Shown piece by piece: positions 1 to 9,357 of a stretch of 64,000 nucleotides of DNA. The translations under genes and the position numbers were made by a program. Below the pieces are notes generated by a model. The model had not been told where the DNA came from. It did not search any database and saw nothing but the letters and a program-made list of their open reading frames with translations. The stretch is from assembly GCA_963677175.2 (NCBI GenBank), contig CAXXES010000001.1, positions 1,060,189 to 1,124,188 on the forward strand. The letters run 5' to 3'. Numbering within the stretch: the first letter of the stretch is position 1; each line of letters starts with the position of its first letter. The stretch comes from Sunxiuqinia sp963677175. Lineage in GTDB: Bacteria; Bacteroidota; Bacteroidia; Bacteroidales; Prolixibacteraceae.

Positions 1-1
1 C

Positions 2-2584
2 GAACAGGGCGATGATGTATTGGTTGCTACCTCAAAGATGAAAGCCCGCATTTCGAAAACGACAGGCGAAGTCCGCTTCTATGATGCTGACGGCAACCTT
101 TTGCTTCAGGAGAAGGAAAATGGCGGAAAGCAGTTTGAAGCCATGGAAGTAGATGGAACCAAAGGGTACGCTGTACGGCAGGTGTTTGAATCGTCCGAAG
201 ACGAAGCGCTCTACGGGCTTGGACAGCACCAGGCCCACGAATTTAACTACAAGGGCAAAAACGAAGAGCTCTTTCAGTACAACACCAAAGTGTCGGTGCC
301 CTTTATCATTTCAACCAAAAACTACGGTTTGCTATGGGACAACTATTCCTTTTCGCGCTTTGGCGATGAGCGTCCCTACGGGCAGATCGACCAGTTTATC
401 CTCTATAACCAGGATGGTGAAGAAGGCAGTTTGACCGCTACCTATATTGATGATACCGACGAGGACCACGTTTTCACGGTGCGGCAGGAAAGCACAATCG
501 ACTACGAAAACCTGGAAACCATTGAGAACTTTCCCGAAGGGTTCAACTTCAACAAAGCCAAAATTACCTGGGAAGGTGAGCTTTCGCCAAAGGAAAGCGG
601 CTTGTTTCACTTCTTGCTTTACTATGCCGGCTATACAAAGATCTGGATCGACGGCCAACTAAAAGTTGATCAGTGGCGTACGGCCTGGAACCCATCGGTA
701 GCTAAGTTTCAATACCAGATGAGTGAAGGCGAAAAATACGATTTGAAGCTGGAGTGGATTCCCGATGGCGGTGTTTCCTACATCGGGCTGAAAGCGCTTT
801 CGCCGGTGGCTCCCGAAGCGCAGGACGATATCGCCTTTTGGTCGGAAATGGGCGACCAGATTGATTACTATTTCATGAAAGGCGACAACATGGACGGGGT
901 GATTAAAAACTACCGCCAACTCACCGGAAAAGCCCAGATAATGCCCAAGTGGGCCATGGGTTTCTGGCAAAGCCGCGAACGCTACAAAACACAGGACGAA
1001 TTATTGAATACCCTGAAAGAATTCCGCAAACGAAACATTCCAATCGATAACATTGTACAGGACTGGTCGTACTGGGAAGTGGATCAATGGGGAAGCCACG
1101 AGTTTGAAGCCAGCCGTTTCCCCGATCCGGAAGGCATGATCCAGGAAGTGCACGACAACCACGCACGAATTATGATTTCGGTCTGGCCTAAATTTTACCT
1201 CGGAACCGAGCATTACAACGAATTCGATAAAAACGGCTGGATGTATCAGCAGGCGATTAAAGATAGCATTCGCGACTGGATCTATCCGGGTTACATCGGT
1301 TCGTTTTACGATGCCTACCATCCGGAAGCGCGGCAGCTCTTCTGGGAACAAATTGACGAGCACCTGTATGAAAAAGGAATTGACGCCTGGTGGCTGGATG
1401 CTACCGAACCGGACATTCTGTCGAATGCCAGCGTGGAATACCGCAAACAGCTGATGAATCCAACGGCTTTGGGGCCTTCAACCAAATATTTCAATGTCTT
1501 TGCCCTGATGAATGCCAAAGGAATTTACGAAGGCCAGCGGGCCAAAAATCCGGACGACCGGGTCTTCATCCTCACCCGTTCGGGCTTCACGGGTATGCAA
1601 CGTTTCGGAACCGTGACCTGGAGTGGCGACATTGGTACTTGCTGGGAGGACATGGAAGCACAAATCCCGGCAGGCATCAACTTCTCCATGTCGGGCTTGC
1701 CCTACTGGACCATGGATATTGGTGGTTTCAGCGTGCAGAAACAGTTTGAGCGGGCCAAAGAGGGTAGTCCCGAAATGGAAGAATGGCGCGAGCTGAACAC
1801 CCGCTGGTACCAGTTTGGCGCTTTTGTTCCGCTGTTCCGGGTGCATGGGCAATACCCCAACCGCGAGATTTATAACCTGGCGCCCGAAAGTCACCTGGCT
1901 TACCAGTCGATGCTGTACTACAACAAATTGCGCTACCGCCTTATGCCATACATCTACAGTTTGACCGGCAATGTTTATCACAAGGATTACACCCTCATGC
2001 GTGGGCTGGCCATGGATTTCCCCGACGACCAGCGGGTACACAACATTGGCGACCAATACCTGTTTGGGCCATCGCTGATGGTTTGCCCGGTATACAACTA
2101 CCAGGCCCGCGAGCGCGACGTGTATTTCCCCAACAACGGCGGGTGGTACAACCTTTACTCGGGTGAGTACATAGCCGGTGGACAAAAGCTGAATGTGAGC
2201 GCGCCTTACGAGCGGATGCCGCTGTTTGTTCGCGCCGGATCCATTTTGCCTGTTGGGCCCGAAATTGAATACACCTCACAAAAGAAAGCCGATCACATCA
2301 AGTTATACGTGTACACCGGAGCTGATGCGCAGTTTAGTTTGTATGAAGATGAAGGAACCAACTACAACTACGAAAAAGGCGCGTTTGCCAATATTCCGAT
2401 GACCTATGATGAAGCGTCGAAAAAGCTGACCATCGGGGCACGTGAAGGCGAATTTGAAGGCATGTTGAAGGAGCGGAGGTTTGAAGTCATTTTTGTGTCG
2501 AAGTTACAGGCTCAAGCGTTTAATCCTGAAAAAGATCACGGAATCGTGGTGGACTACGACGGCTCCGAAGTCGAAGTTGAATGA
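2..2584 (+). CDS. GH31 alpha-glycosidase (alpha-xylosidase-like) with PA14 insert, 5' partial
   Basis: The reading frame is open from the first bases of the window, so the N-terminus (probably with a signal peptide) lies upstream. Numbering from the TTG at 20, the catalytic barrel shows WWLDATEPD with candidate nucleophile D460 and TWSGDIG with candidate acid/base D537, both typical of glycoside hydrolase family 31. Residues about 195-262 resemble a PA14 domain inserted before the barrel (KIWIDGQLKVDQW), an arrangement known from bacterial alpha-xylosidases that act on xyloglucan side chains. C-terminal beta domains run to about residue 854. The likely role is periplasmic or surface hydrolysis of alpha-xylosides or alpha-glucosides. 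The substrate is inferred from architecture only, and no transporter gene is adjacent. The family is secure; the substrate is not. Confidence 0.9.
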   Translation, partial: EQGDDVLVATSKMKARISKTTGEVRFYDADGNLLLQEKENGGKQFEAMEVDGTKGYAVRQVFESSEDEALYGLGQHQAHEFNYKGKNEELFQYNTKVSVPFIISTKNYGLLWDNYSFSRFGDERPYGQIDQFILYNQDGEEGSLTATYIDDTDEDHVFTVRQESTIDYENLETIENFPEGFNFNKAKITWEGELSPKESGLFHFLLYYAGYTKIWIDGQLKVDQWRTAWNPSVAKFQYQMSEGEKYDLKLEWIPDGGVSYIGLKALSPVAPEAQDDIAFWSEMGDQIDYYFMKGDNMDGVIKNYRQLTGKAQIMPKWAMGFWQSRERYKTQDELLNTLKEFRKRNIPIDNIVQDWSYWEVDQWGSHEFEASRFPDPEGMIQEVHDNHARIMISVWPKFYLGTEHYNEFDKNGWMYQQAIKDSIRDWIYPGYIGSFYDAYHPEARQLFWEQIDEHLYEKGIDAWWLDATEPDILSNASVEYRKQLMNPTALGPSTKYFNVFALMNAKGIYEGQRAKNPDDRVFILTRSGFTGMQRFGTVTWSGDIGTCWEDMEAQIPAGINFSMSGLPYWTMDIGGFSVQKQFERAKEGSPEMEEWRELNTRWYQFGAFVPLFRVHGQYPNREIYNLAPESHLAYQSMLYYNKLRYRLMPYIYSLTGNVYHKDYTLMRGLAMDFPDDQRVHNIGDQYLFGPSLMVCPVYNYQARERDVYFPNNGGWYNLYSGEYIAGGQKLNVSAPYERMPLFVRAGSILPVGPEIEYTSQKKADHIKLYVYTGADAQFSLYEDEGTNYNYEKGAFANIPMTYDEASKKLTIGAREGEFEGMLKERRFEVIFVSKLQAQAFNPEKDHGIVVDYDGSEVEVE

Positions 2585-2903
2585 TAACCACTCGTCGGTT
2601 TAAGGTCACGGACCTATTTGATATTTTCGGTTTCGCTTTTATCACAGATTGTTAAAGACTCGAAACATGACACTAAATTATTCGCACTACTTAAAACTCG
2701 CTTCGATCACCCTTATTTTGGATTAATTTAAATAACAAAGCGCGGCTATTGTGCATTGGTATGCTTGAATAGATATCATTAAGATATGGGAGAAAAGACC
2801 TTGTTAAGCCCGGCAGCCCGCGTCAAATACCCTTTTTACAGAAGCTCCAAACCAAGTAAACCGGAAAATCCGTTATTCCCCCCTGGGTCAACTTCTCCAA
2901 AAG

Positions 2904-3240
2904 ATGCCGCATCTCTACATCAGCATGCCACATCTTTATGTCAACATACCTCATCTTTACATCAGCATGTTACATCTTTATCTCAACATGCCGCATCTTT
3001 ACGGCAGCATGCCTCATCTTTACATCAACATGACACATCTTTACGTCATCATGTCGTACTCTTACGTCAACATGCTGCATATCTATGTCAGCATGCCATA
3101 TCTTTACATCAGCATACTACATATTTATGTCATTATACTACATCTTTACATCAACATACCGTATCTTTATACAAACATCTAAAATATCGACATCAACATT
3201 TCGAATATTCATATCGATATTTGATAGATCGACATAAGTC
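2904..3240. repeat. 21-bp degenerate tandem array
   Basis: About 15 units of exactly 21 bp. The core CATCTTTACATCARCATG starts at 2910, 2931, 2952, 2973, 2994, 3015 and 3036, and the spacing continues with decay to about 3240. Because 21 is divisible by three, two overlapping frames stay open (2786-3265 and 2904-3182) and translate as heptapeptide repeats such as SLHQHAT or MPHLYIS. I treat these as by-products of the period, not as proteins. The array ends just before the hypothetical gene at 3277. The preceding 2585-2903 holds no recognisable gene. Confidence 0.85.
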
Positions 3241-3276
3241 GGTCACATTTAATGTTCAATTTTAATAACACAAGCG

Positions 3277-3681
3277 ATGACAAGAAAAACAGTCAGGGTA
3301 GAAGTACCTACCCACAAGCCTGATCAGTTTATCAGTCTTGCCGAATCGATTAATTCGAAGCACGAAAGCCTGGGAGAAGCCAGTCCTTTGGTATCGTTGA
3401 ACAAAATGGATGTCTTTAGCGGGAAGCTGGGCGAGGGCAAGCAGCTCCGCGACGAGTCCAAAGAATTAAAAAGATCGAGTGAGAGCAAGATGGAGCAAGC
3501 CAAGCTAAACCTGGGCCTGGCTACGGGGCAAACCAGCGCCACGCCTGACACCGTGTACAACCTGATGCTAAGGGTAAGGGACCTGCTTCTGGTTACTTAC
3601 CGGGGGAATGAAGAAAAGCTCTCCGAGTGGGGATTTAAGGTGGTGGTGGGCCAAGCCAAAACCGGCCGCCGACAGCCTTAA
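3277..3681 (+). CDS. Conserved hypothetical protein next to tandem array
   Basis: A 134-residue soluble, charged protein. The start is ATG, 12 bp after the end of the repeat-derived frame. I recognise it loosely as one of a group of small Bacteroidota hypothetical proteins that begin with a basic KTVRVEVPT-type segment. A helical middle part is rich in Lys, Glu and Ser (about 55-85). The end is a conserved-looking TPDTVYNLMLRVRDLLL followed by GNEEKLSEWGFKVVVGQAK. It has no signal peptide, membrane segment or catalytic motif that I can name. Its place directly downstream of the 21-bp array is its most informative feature. Function unknown. Confidence 0.7.
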   Translation: MTRKTVRVEVPTHKPDQFISLAESINSKHESLGEASPLVSLNKMDVFSGKLGEGKQLRDESKELKRSSESKMEQAKLNLGLATGQTSATPDTVYNLMLRVRDLLLVTYRGNEEKLSEWGFKVVVGQAKTGRRQP

Positions 3682-4069
3682 AAGAAACAACGGCGCCAAG
3701 CCTTTGAGATGGTGTACGAACCAGCGCGCAACAGCAGCGTCATTCCGAACTTGTTTCGGAATCTGCCAGCGGGCTGTACCGGGACAGGCAGGGCAAGTTC
3801 CGTCGAAGACGTATCCCTTTTCGTGTTTTTCGTTGTCATTAAATCCGGGTTGATTTGTGAAATTATTGCTGAAAGGGAATTTTGTCGTACACCCCCTTTG
3901 GGATTGACACCCTTGTTTATCTATTTTTCTTGTATCTTATCGCCTTTAAGATTGATATGAAGATGAAGGCTTACTTTCTGAAACAGCGAACGTTGAGGAG
4001 TTTAATTCTTATCCAGGTATTCATCGTGAAAGACAGCGGGATTTGAAGGATAATCTGAAAGAATAGCTT
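3682..4069. other. Intergenic region, no gene seen
   Basis: At 3733-3800 a fragment (CGTCATTCCG... then tgccagcgggc...) resembles the interspersed element found again at 13.4, 28.1, 28.7 and 30.0 kb. The remainder shows short open frames without family features. Confidence 0.5.
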
Positions 4070-4570
4070 TTAGAAGCCAAAAGTCTCGGGATACATGATG
4101 GCAATACCGATAATGGTCATAATGAATAGTAACAAGAAGATGAAAAACAAAATCACGCCGGTTTTATACCGTTTGTTACTTTTTTCAAGCTGATTTACCG
4201 ATAAAATCTTGTTGATTTTATTGACCATCTTTTTCAACGCCATCTGGTCCTTGACAATATAATCGTAGGCCCCATACTTCATCGTGTTAATGGCAATGTC
4301 AATACTATCCTGGCCCGAAAGAAAGATAAATTCTACATCTGGAACAATTTGCTTCGCTTTTTTCAGCACTTCGATGCCATTCATCCCATCCAGTAAGTAG
4401 TCCTGTATAACAATTTTAGGTTGCCGCTCCATGGCTTTCAACACATCCTCTCCCGATGAAAAGGCTTCAATGTTAGCAAACTTGTTAGTTTTCAGATAAC
4501 TTACGACAAGCTTACTGTATACCGGATTGTCTTCAACAACAAAAATTAAAGGACTTTTATTATTTTGCAT
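4070..4570 (-). CDS. Membrane-tailed response-regulator receiver protein
   Basis: A 166-residue protein made of one receiver domain (about 7-125). The acidic pocket is E13/D14, the phosphoacceptor D57 lies in VIQDYLLDG, and S85 and K107 sit at the conserved switch positions. Instead of a DNA-binding or enzymatic output domain, the C-terminus is a basic linker followed by one strongly hydrophobic segment (about 136-160) and a short tail. Phosphorylation would be expected on the cytoplasmic side with the protein anchored in the inner membrane. No histidine kinase is adjacent. Single-domain receivers are common, but a C-terminal transmembrane tail is unusual. Confidence 0.85.
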   Translation of the reverse strand: MQNNKSPLIFVVEDNPVYSKLVVSYLKTNKFANIEAFSSGEDVLKAMERQPKIVIQDYLLDGMNGIEVLKKAKQIVPDVEFIFLSGQDSIDIAINTMKYGAYDYIVKDQMALKKMVNKINKILSVNQLEKSNKRYKTGVILFFIFLLLFIMTIIGIAIMYPETFGF

Positions 4571-4774
4571 GGTTAAAGAATAATAAGATTAGTGTGCTCT
4601 TGTGTAGAATATATTGTGCTTCTAATTTTGTTAAAATTAGTAAAAATTTAAACACAACAAGTTTGAAACAGAATTAATAGCGATAAATGTATAAAAAACG
4701 GTTTGATAATAAGCCATTTGATCACCTCTCTTTTTCTGGTCTTTTTTTGTTTCTTTGTTCCATAAATGATACTT

Positions 4775-5539
4775 ATGCAGCTAATAATCGACATTGGAAA
4801 TACCAACATTGTTTTTGGAATCAACCGAGAAGGAGTGTGGAATAATATTTGGCGAATTCGAACCGATATTAAAAAAACAGCCGATGAGTATGAAGTCATT
4901 TTCCGTTCGTTGTTTGCCAGCGGCAAGGTTTGCAATAATGAGATTTCAAAGGTTGTTCTAAGCAGTGTAGTGCCTTCGCTCAATGATGACTTTAAAGAGT
5001 TGATCGAACGGTTTCTAAATCAAAAGGTGTTGTTGGTTAAGCCAGACATCTATCATCGCTTGCCGATCAAAATACTGAATCCCTATCAAATCGGAACCGA
5101 CTTGGTTGCCAATGCAATGGCCGCATTCACCAAATTTGAGAAACCATGCATGGTCATTGATTTTGGTACCGCACTCACGTTTATTACGGTGTCAGGGGCG
5201 GGAGAAATTTTGGGTGTAGCTATTGCCCCGGGTTTAGGCACTGCTGTGCGGTCACTGGCGGGCGATACGGCTCAGCTGCCACACGTGCAATTGGCTCAGC
5301 CGCCTTCTGTCCTGGGCAAGAATACGGTACATGCCATCCAATCGGGGGTGGTCATTGGCTATGCCGGCTTGATTGACCGGATGATTGAACGAACAGAAGA
5401 AGAATTGCAGCAACAACTGCATGTAATTGCTACTGGTGGCTTATCCGGGGTTCTGGACGGACAAAGCTCCCGGATTACCCATTTCGAAGCCAACCTGACG
5501 CTTGATGGGTTAAAGATCATTGGTGACTTGATTGGATAA
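4775..5539 (+). CDS. coaX: Type III pantothenate kinase
   Basis: 254 residues. It catalyses ATP-dependent phosphorylation of pantothenate, the first step of coenzyme A synthesis, in the cytoplasm. The N-terminal phosphate-binding motif DIGNTN, the GTDLVANAMAA motif and DFGTALTF are all present, as expected of the acetate/sugar-kinase-fold CoaX family, and the length is normal. I chose the ATG at 4775 because it gives the family-typical MQLIIDIGNTN start; an in-frame ATG at 4766 would add three residues. It stands alone on the plus strand, divergent from the receiver protein. Confidence 0.95.
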   Translation: MQLIIDIGNTNIVFGINREGVWNNIWRIRTDIKKTADEYEVIFRSLFASGKVCNNEISKVVLSSVVPSLNDDFKELIERFLNQKVLLVKPDIYHRLPIKILNPYQIGTDLVANAMAAFTKFEKPCMVIDFGTALTFITVSGAGEILGVAIAPGLGTAVRSLAGDTAQLPHVQLAQPPSVLGKNTVHAIQSGVVIGYAGLIDRMIERTEEELQQQLHVIATGGLSGVLDGQSSRITHFEANLTLDGLKIIGDLIG

Positions 5540-5677
5540 GACCGTTTCGTCTTCCAGGTCATTTTTACCGACAATTTTCACCGGTTCGACGAAATAAAAC
5601 AGTCTGTCTGCAACAAGTTCCCTAACTTGTGTAACGAAAAGTAAAATTCTGCGTCAATCTATTAAATGCTGCATTGT

Positions 5678-6397
5678 ATGAAAAAATTACTGGCTCTACT
5701 TTCAATCACTTTGATGTGTTCATTCTCTCTGAACTCATGTTTCTTTTTAGGCCCGTCAATCAAGGGAAATGGCAATGTAACGACCGAATATCGAGATGTT
5801 GGCGAGTTTGACAAAGTGAAAGTTTCCACCGGCTTAAAAGTGCTGCTGATTCAATCCGATAAAAATTTGGTGACGGTTGAGGCCGATGAAAACTTGCATG
5901 AGGTGATCCGTACCGAAGTAAAGCGTGGTGAGCTGAATATTTTCACCGAAGGACGCATCAAGCAATCACGTAAATTGCTAATTACGGTTGAATTGATTGA
6001 TTTGGAAGAATTGCAGTCCAGCTCCGGTTCGCAAGTCAGCTCAAGCGGCATGCTCCGGCTGAAACGTTTCTCAACCCAGGCGAGCTCGGGAAGCCAACAG
6101 AATCTGAGCCTAAACACCCAAGACCTGGAAGCCAGAACTTCATCAGGCGCGCAAATGACGCTGAATGGAAAGACCGGTGATGCGGACTACAGCGCGTCAT
6201 CGGGGTCGCACCTCAAAGCAGGTGATTTGGTTGCCAAAAGCGGAAAGGCCGATGTATCGAGCGGAGCGCACATTTACCTGGAAGTGACCAGCAATTTTGA
6301 GGGAGAAGCTTCCAGCGGCGGACACATTTATTACTCAGGAAACCCATCATCGGTGGATATTAAAACATCGTCAGGCGGGAATATCATCAGAAAATAA
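5678..6397 (+). CDS. GIN-domain (DUF2807) lipoprotein
   Basis: 239 residues with a lipoprotein signal (LMCSFSLNSC, lipobox Cys about residue 21 from the start at 5678; an in-frame ATG at 5666 adds four residues). The mature part is a DUF2807/GIN beta-helix. It opens with the typical phrase GEFDKVKVSTGLKVLL, then repeats Ser-Ser-Gly turns (SSSGSQ, ASSGSQ, TSSGAQ, SSGGHI) about every 18-20 residues. It is probably anchored in the outer membrane or periplasm. The molecular role of the family is not established. A homologue follows 24 bp downstream, so the pair is probably co-transcribed. Confidence 0.9.
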   Translation: MKKLLALLSITLMCSFSLNSCFFLGPSIKGNGNVTTEYRDVGEFDKVKVSTGLKVLLIQSDKNLVTVEADENLHEVIRTEVKRGELNIFTEGRIKQSRKLLITVELIDLEELQSSSGSQVSSSGMLRLKRFSTQASSGSQQNLSLNTQDLEARTSSGAQMTLNGKTGDADYSASSGSHLKAGDLVAKSGKADVSSGAHIYLEVTSNFEGEASSGGHIYYSGNPSSVDIKTSSGGNIIRK

Positions 6398-6421
6398 TCA
6401 AAGATTTAAAAACCCAGACAA

Positions 6422-7141
6422 ATGAAGACAAGACAAAAACATGCTCGCGGAATCGCGATTTTACTGCTTGCCCTGCTGATTACTGCTCCAGCTTACTCTA
6501 CGCAAGAGAAAACAGGAAAACAAAACCGGAACACCGCCCCTTTTCATGGAATTTCGGTAAGCAGCGGGATCGATTTGTACCTCACTCAGGGAAGCTCGGA
6601 AGAAGTCGTGGTTGAAGGCGATGAGGATGTGATTGATGCCATTCTGACTGAAGTGAATGATGGCGTGCTGCATATTTATATGAAAAAGACATTCGGTTTT
6701 CGATGGAACCGCGCTGCTCGTGTTCATGTCACTTTTGATGACCTTACCAGCCTGTCCGTTTCTGCGGGGGCCGATGTCGAAGCCCAAAATCCGTTTAAGC
6801 TGGACGAACTGAAGATTTCGGTCAGTTCCGGTGCCGATCTCCAAATTGATGAACTGCTTGCGGAATCGGTTTGGCTGGACACCAGCAGCGGGTCGGATGC
6901 CAGTATTGGCGGACGGGTGGTGAACTTCGAAGCTTCATCTTCAAGCGGTGCTGATATTTCCTGCAGCGAATTGGTAGCCGAGTATTGCAAGGTCAGTGTC
7001 TCCAGCGGTTCCGATGCTGAAGTGCATGCAACCAAAAGCCTGAAAGCAAGCGCCAGCAGTGGCGGCGACATTCGTTACAAAGGCAATCCCACCCAAAAGA
7101 ACATCAACGAGTCCAGCGGCGGCGATGTTTACAGCGATTAA
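6422..7141 (+). CDS. GIN-domain (DUF2807) secreted protein
   Basis: 239 residues with an N-terminal signal peptide ending near APAYS and no lipobox Cys, so it is likely periplasmic or exported. The mature protein is the same DUF2807 beta-helix as the preceding gene, with phrases FHGISVSSGIDLYL, VSSGADL, TSSGSDA, SSSGADI, VSSGSDA and SSGGDV marking successive turns. It looks like a tandem duplication of the upstream lipoprotein that lost or never had the lipid anchor. Adhesion, matrix or envelope-stress roles have been proposed for the family; nothing here decides between them. Confidence 0.9.
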   Translation: MKTRQKHARGIAILLLALLITAPAYSTQEKTGKQNRNTAPFHGISVSSGIDLYLTQGSSEEVVVEGDEDVIDAILTEVNDGVLHIYMKKTFGFRWNRAARVHVTFDDLTSLSVSAGADVEAQNPFKLDELKISVSSGADLQIDELLAESVWLDTSSGSDASIGGRVVNFEASSSSGADISCSELVAEYCKVSVSSGSDAEVHATKSLKASASSGGDIRYKGNPTQKNINESSGGDVYSD

Positions 7142-7209
7142 AAGCAGAACAAATGTTTCCTGATGTTCCCCGCTTTCAGGACTTCCGCGAGATGTTCGGA
7201 GGCAGAGTG

Positions 7210-8253
7210 TTATGCGCTTTTTTTATTCCTTAATATTTTGACAATACGGTTATATACAATTTCTGATAAACTCCAGGTGTATCCATCAAAATTGGTTGTA
7301 TTCATAAATTGAATGACAACCGTGTCAATGTCTTTGTGGAATTTTGCAATACTTTGGTAGCCTGGAATCAGACCTGTATGTTTGTAAACGTAAATCGAAG
7401 AATAGATTTCCTGTTCCCCTTCATCAAACAACGAGCCGTCGTTCAATGCCCTTAGAAATTTACCAACATCTTCTGCTGTAGCAATCATTGAGCCGGCTGG
7501 GTTTATAAAATCATTATATTTTAAGTCGCCATCATAACCAACGTAATACCCACTCATAAGATCGTCTAAATCTACTTCACTAAGCAAACTGTAAGTATTG
7601 TTCAGCCCAAGCGGTATCAAAATTTCCCTCTTGATATATTGGTGATGGCTATATCCCAATGTTTTATCAAGGATTTCGCCTATCAACAAATAATTCGTAT
7701 TAGAATAACTATATTTTTTATCAGGTTCAAAGTCAGCAGGCTTATCCAGCACCAACTCAAGCGTTTCTCTATTGGCTTTCGGTAGGCCTTCCCAATAGCC
7801 AGGGGTGTCAGTAAAGTTGGGAATGCCACTCCGATGCTGCACCATCATTCTCAAGGTAATTTTATCAGCATTTTCAATTCTTCCCACAAGTTCCGGCAAG
7901 TAATCAGCGAGCGTTTTATCCAAAGACAAACACTTATCATTGACCAATTTGGCGACGGCAACAGCGACATACAACTTGCTGATACTGGCAATTTTAAACA
8001 ATGAATGAGGATCGGCGGGTATCTTTTTCTCCCTGTCTTTCCAACCAGCAGCGTAAAAGGCAGGCTCCTTACCTCCTTGATCTACATAAACAATCACTCC
8101 GTCAATCCCAAGCCCAATTGCTTCATCTACTTGTTCCTGAATGGTATCAGGTAATGGTGCTAACAACGCCCGCACCAAAATCCATGGTACAAAAAACAAG
8201 GAGGCTACACTTGCAATAATAAATACTATTCTGAATATTTGTCTTTTTGTCAT
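7210..8253 (-). CDS. Serine hydrolase, beta-lactamase/PBP class C fold
   Basis: 347 residues with an N-terminal hydrophobic anchor (about 8-30). The SxxK catalytic motif is S90-I-S-K93, and the YSN-type motif lies in KYSYSNTNYLLIGEIL, as in class C beta-lactamase-like hydrolases (D-aminopeptidases, esterases, PBP4* types). A canonical KTG box is not obvious; HTGLIPGYQS is the best candidate. It is likely periplasmic and membrane-tethered. It starts 11 bp after an acyltransferase gene, forming the end of a three-gene minus-strand operon with the ankyrin lipoprotein. The substrate cannot be told from sequence. Confidence 0.88.
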   Translation of the reverse strand: MTKRQIFRIVFIIASVASLFFVPWILVRALLAPLPDTIQEQVDEAIGLGIDGVIVYVDQGGKEPAFYAAGWKDREKKIPADPHSLFKIASISKLYVAVAVAKLVNDKCLSLDKTLADYLPELVGRIENADKITLRMMVQHRSGIPNFTDTPGYWEGLPKANRETLELVLDKPADFEPDKKYSYSNTNYLLIGEILDKTLGYSHHQYIKREILIPLGLNNTYSLLSEVDLDDLMSGYYVGYDGDLKYNDFINPAGSMIATAEDVGKFLRALNDGSLFDEGEQEIYSSIYVYKHTGLIPGYQSIAKFHKDIDTVVIQFMNTTNFDGYTWSLSEIVYNRIVKILRNKKSA

Positions 8254-8264
8254 TATGTCACTTT

Positions 8265-9347
8265 TTATCCCTTTTCAACTTGATTAAATTCCCATTTCAG
8301 TCCAAACAAAGATCTTAAGAAACCGATTCGTCTGATGATGAATTCATAAATGATATAACAAACGCCGAATGTAAACACTGTTATAACTATGAATTTTAGA
8401 ACAGGTGGTATCTCCAATGGCAAGATCACAAGAGCACCAGCATACAAGGCAAACATATGAATAATATACACAGGATAGGCAGCTTGGCTTAAGCGACTCA
8501 ACAAGCCGCTAGGCCTGTTTAGGTATTTGTAACCTAAGCCGAAAACCCCAAATATCCAACAATTTGATTCGATAGCCATGAGATAGCCCGGCGAATTCGT
8601 CTCGAATACCAACAGTCTAATGGCATATAAAATAGCAGCTAAGCCAATATACAGCCACTTCCATTTCGAAACCGTTTGCCAAAAGGCTTTTCCGCTGTAT
8701 ACATAGAGAAAACCAAAAAAGAAAGCAAGCAAGCCAAGGAAGAACCCATGCCACGATTGTGCATATATAGAAAATATCTGGGGCTTTACAATTATGGTTT
8801 CCAGCACAAAAAAGACAGATATCGCCAGAGGCCCCACCGGATTGTTCATGAAGGAAGATAGTCCCCTTCTAAATTTCCCTTCTTCTTTTTTCATCAGATA
8901 GAAAAAAAGAGGAGACAGCAAGAGCACATAGCTAAAGATATTTCCCAGAAACCACAAATGACCGGCATGAGCGTAATAATTTAAGGGTAAATGATAGTAT
9001 TCCTGAAAAATAAACATGTGAAGCGGCGCGATGGCCACGATTCCGAAGATCAAAGGCACTAAAATTCGCTTTGTGCGTTCAGCAAGCAACTGCCAAAAAT
9101 TTCGTTTTTTCATGGCAAAATAAAAGCCCATGCCCGATACGTAAAATAAAAGCGGAATCCTCCATACGTTTAGCATGGTCATGGGTTTCCATAAATTCTC
9201 TAATGGTTCTTCGCTTCTTATGAAGCCAACAAACATGGCCCACGGTTGAAAAATGATGGCTATGTGATAGATTAATAACAGGCCAATAGCAACAACCCGC
9301 AACCAATCAATATCGTGCCTCCTTTCTGTTATCATTTTAGCATTCAT
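8265..9347 (-). CDS. Acyltransferase family 3-type membrane protein
   Basis: 360 residues with about ten hydrophobic helices. The N-terminus RRHDIDWLRVVAIGLLLIYH has the conserved DxLR and catalytic-type His of the acyltransferase-3/OpgC group, which transfers acyl groups to exported carbohydrates. It lies in the inner membrane. It is second in an operon, 10 bp after the ankyrin gene and 11 bp before the serine hydrolase. The acceptor substrate is unknown. Confidence 0.85.
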   Translation of the reverse strand: MNAKMITERRHDIDWLRVVAIGLLLIYHIAIIFQPWAMFVGFIRSEEPLENLWKPMTMLNVWRIPLLFYVSGMGFYFAMKKRNFWQLLAERTKRILVPLIFGIVAIAPLHMFIFQEYYHLPLNYYAHAGHLWFLGNIFSYVLLLSPLFFYLMKKEEGKFRRGLSSFMNNPVGPLAISVFFVLETIIVKPQIFSIYAQSWHGFFLGLLAFFFGFLYVYSGKAFWQTVSKWKWLYIGLAAILYAIRLLVFETNSPGYLMAIESNCWIFGVFGLGYKYLNRPSGLLSRLSQAAYPVYIIHMFALYAGALVILPLEIPPVLKFIVITVFTFGVCYIIYEFIIRRIGFLRSLFGLKWEFNQVEKG

Positions 9348-9357
9348 TTTAACCCGC

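Noticed and set aside
1478..2185. 235-codon antisense frame inside the GH31 gene
   Set aside because: Mirror of conserved GH31 codons, no start context or family signal.
2904..3240. CRISPR array
   Set aside because: No constant repeat alternating with unique spacers; the whole 21-bp unit repeats and drifts. No cas genes in the window.
2786..3265. 159-codon open frame translating as SLHQHAT-type heptads
   Set aside because: Period 21 is divisible by three, so open frames arise automatically. Two overlapping frames are open equally, and neither shows a plausible mature protein.
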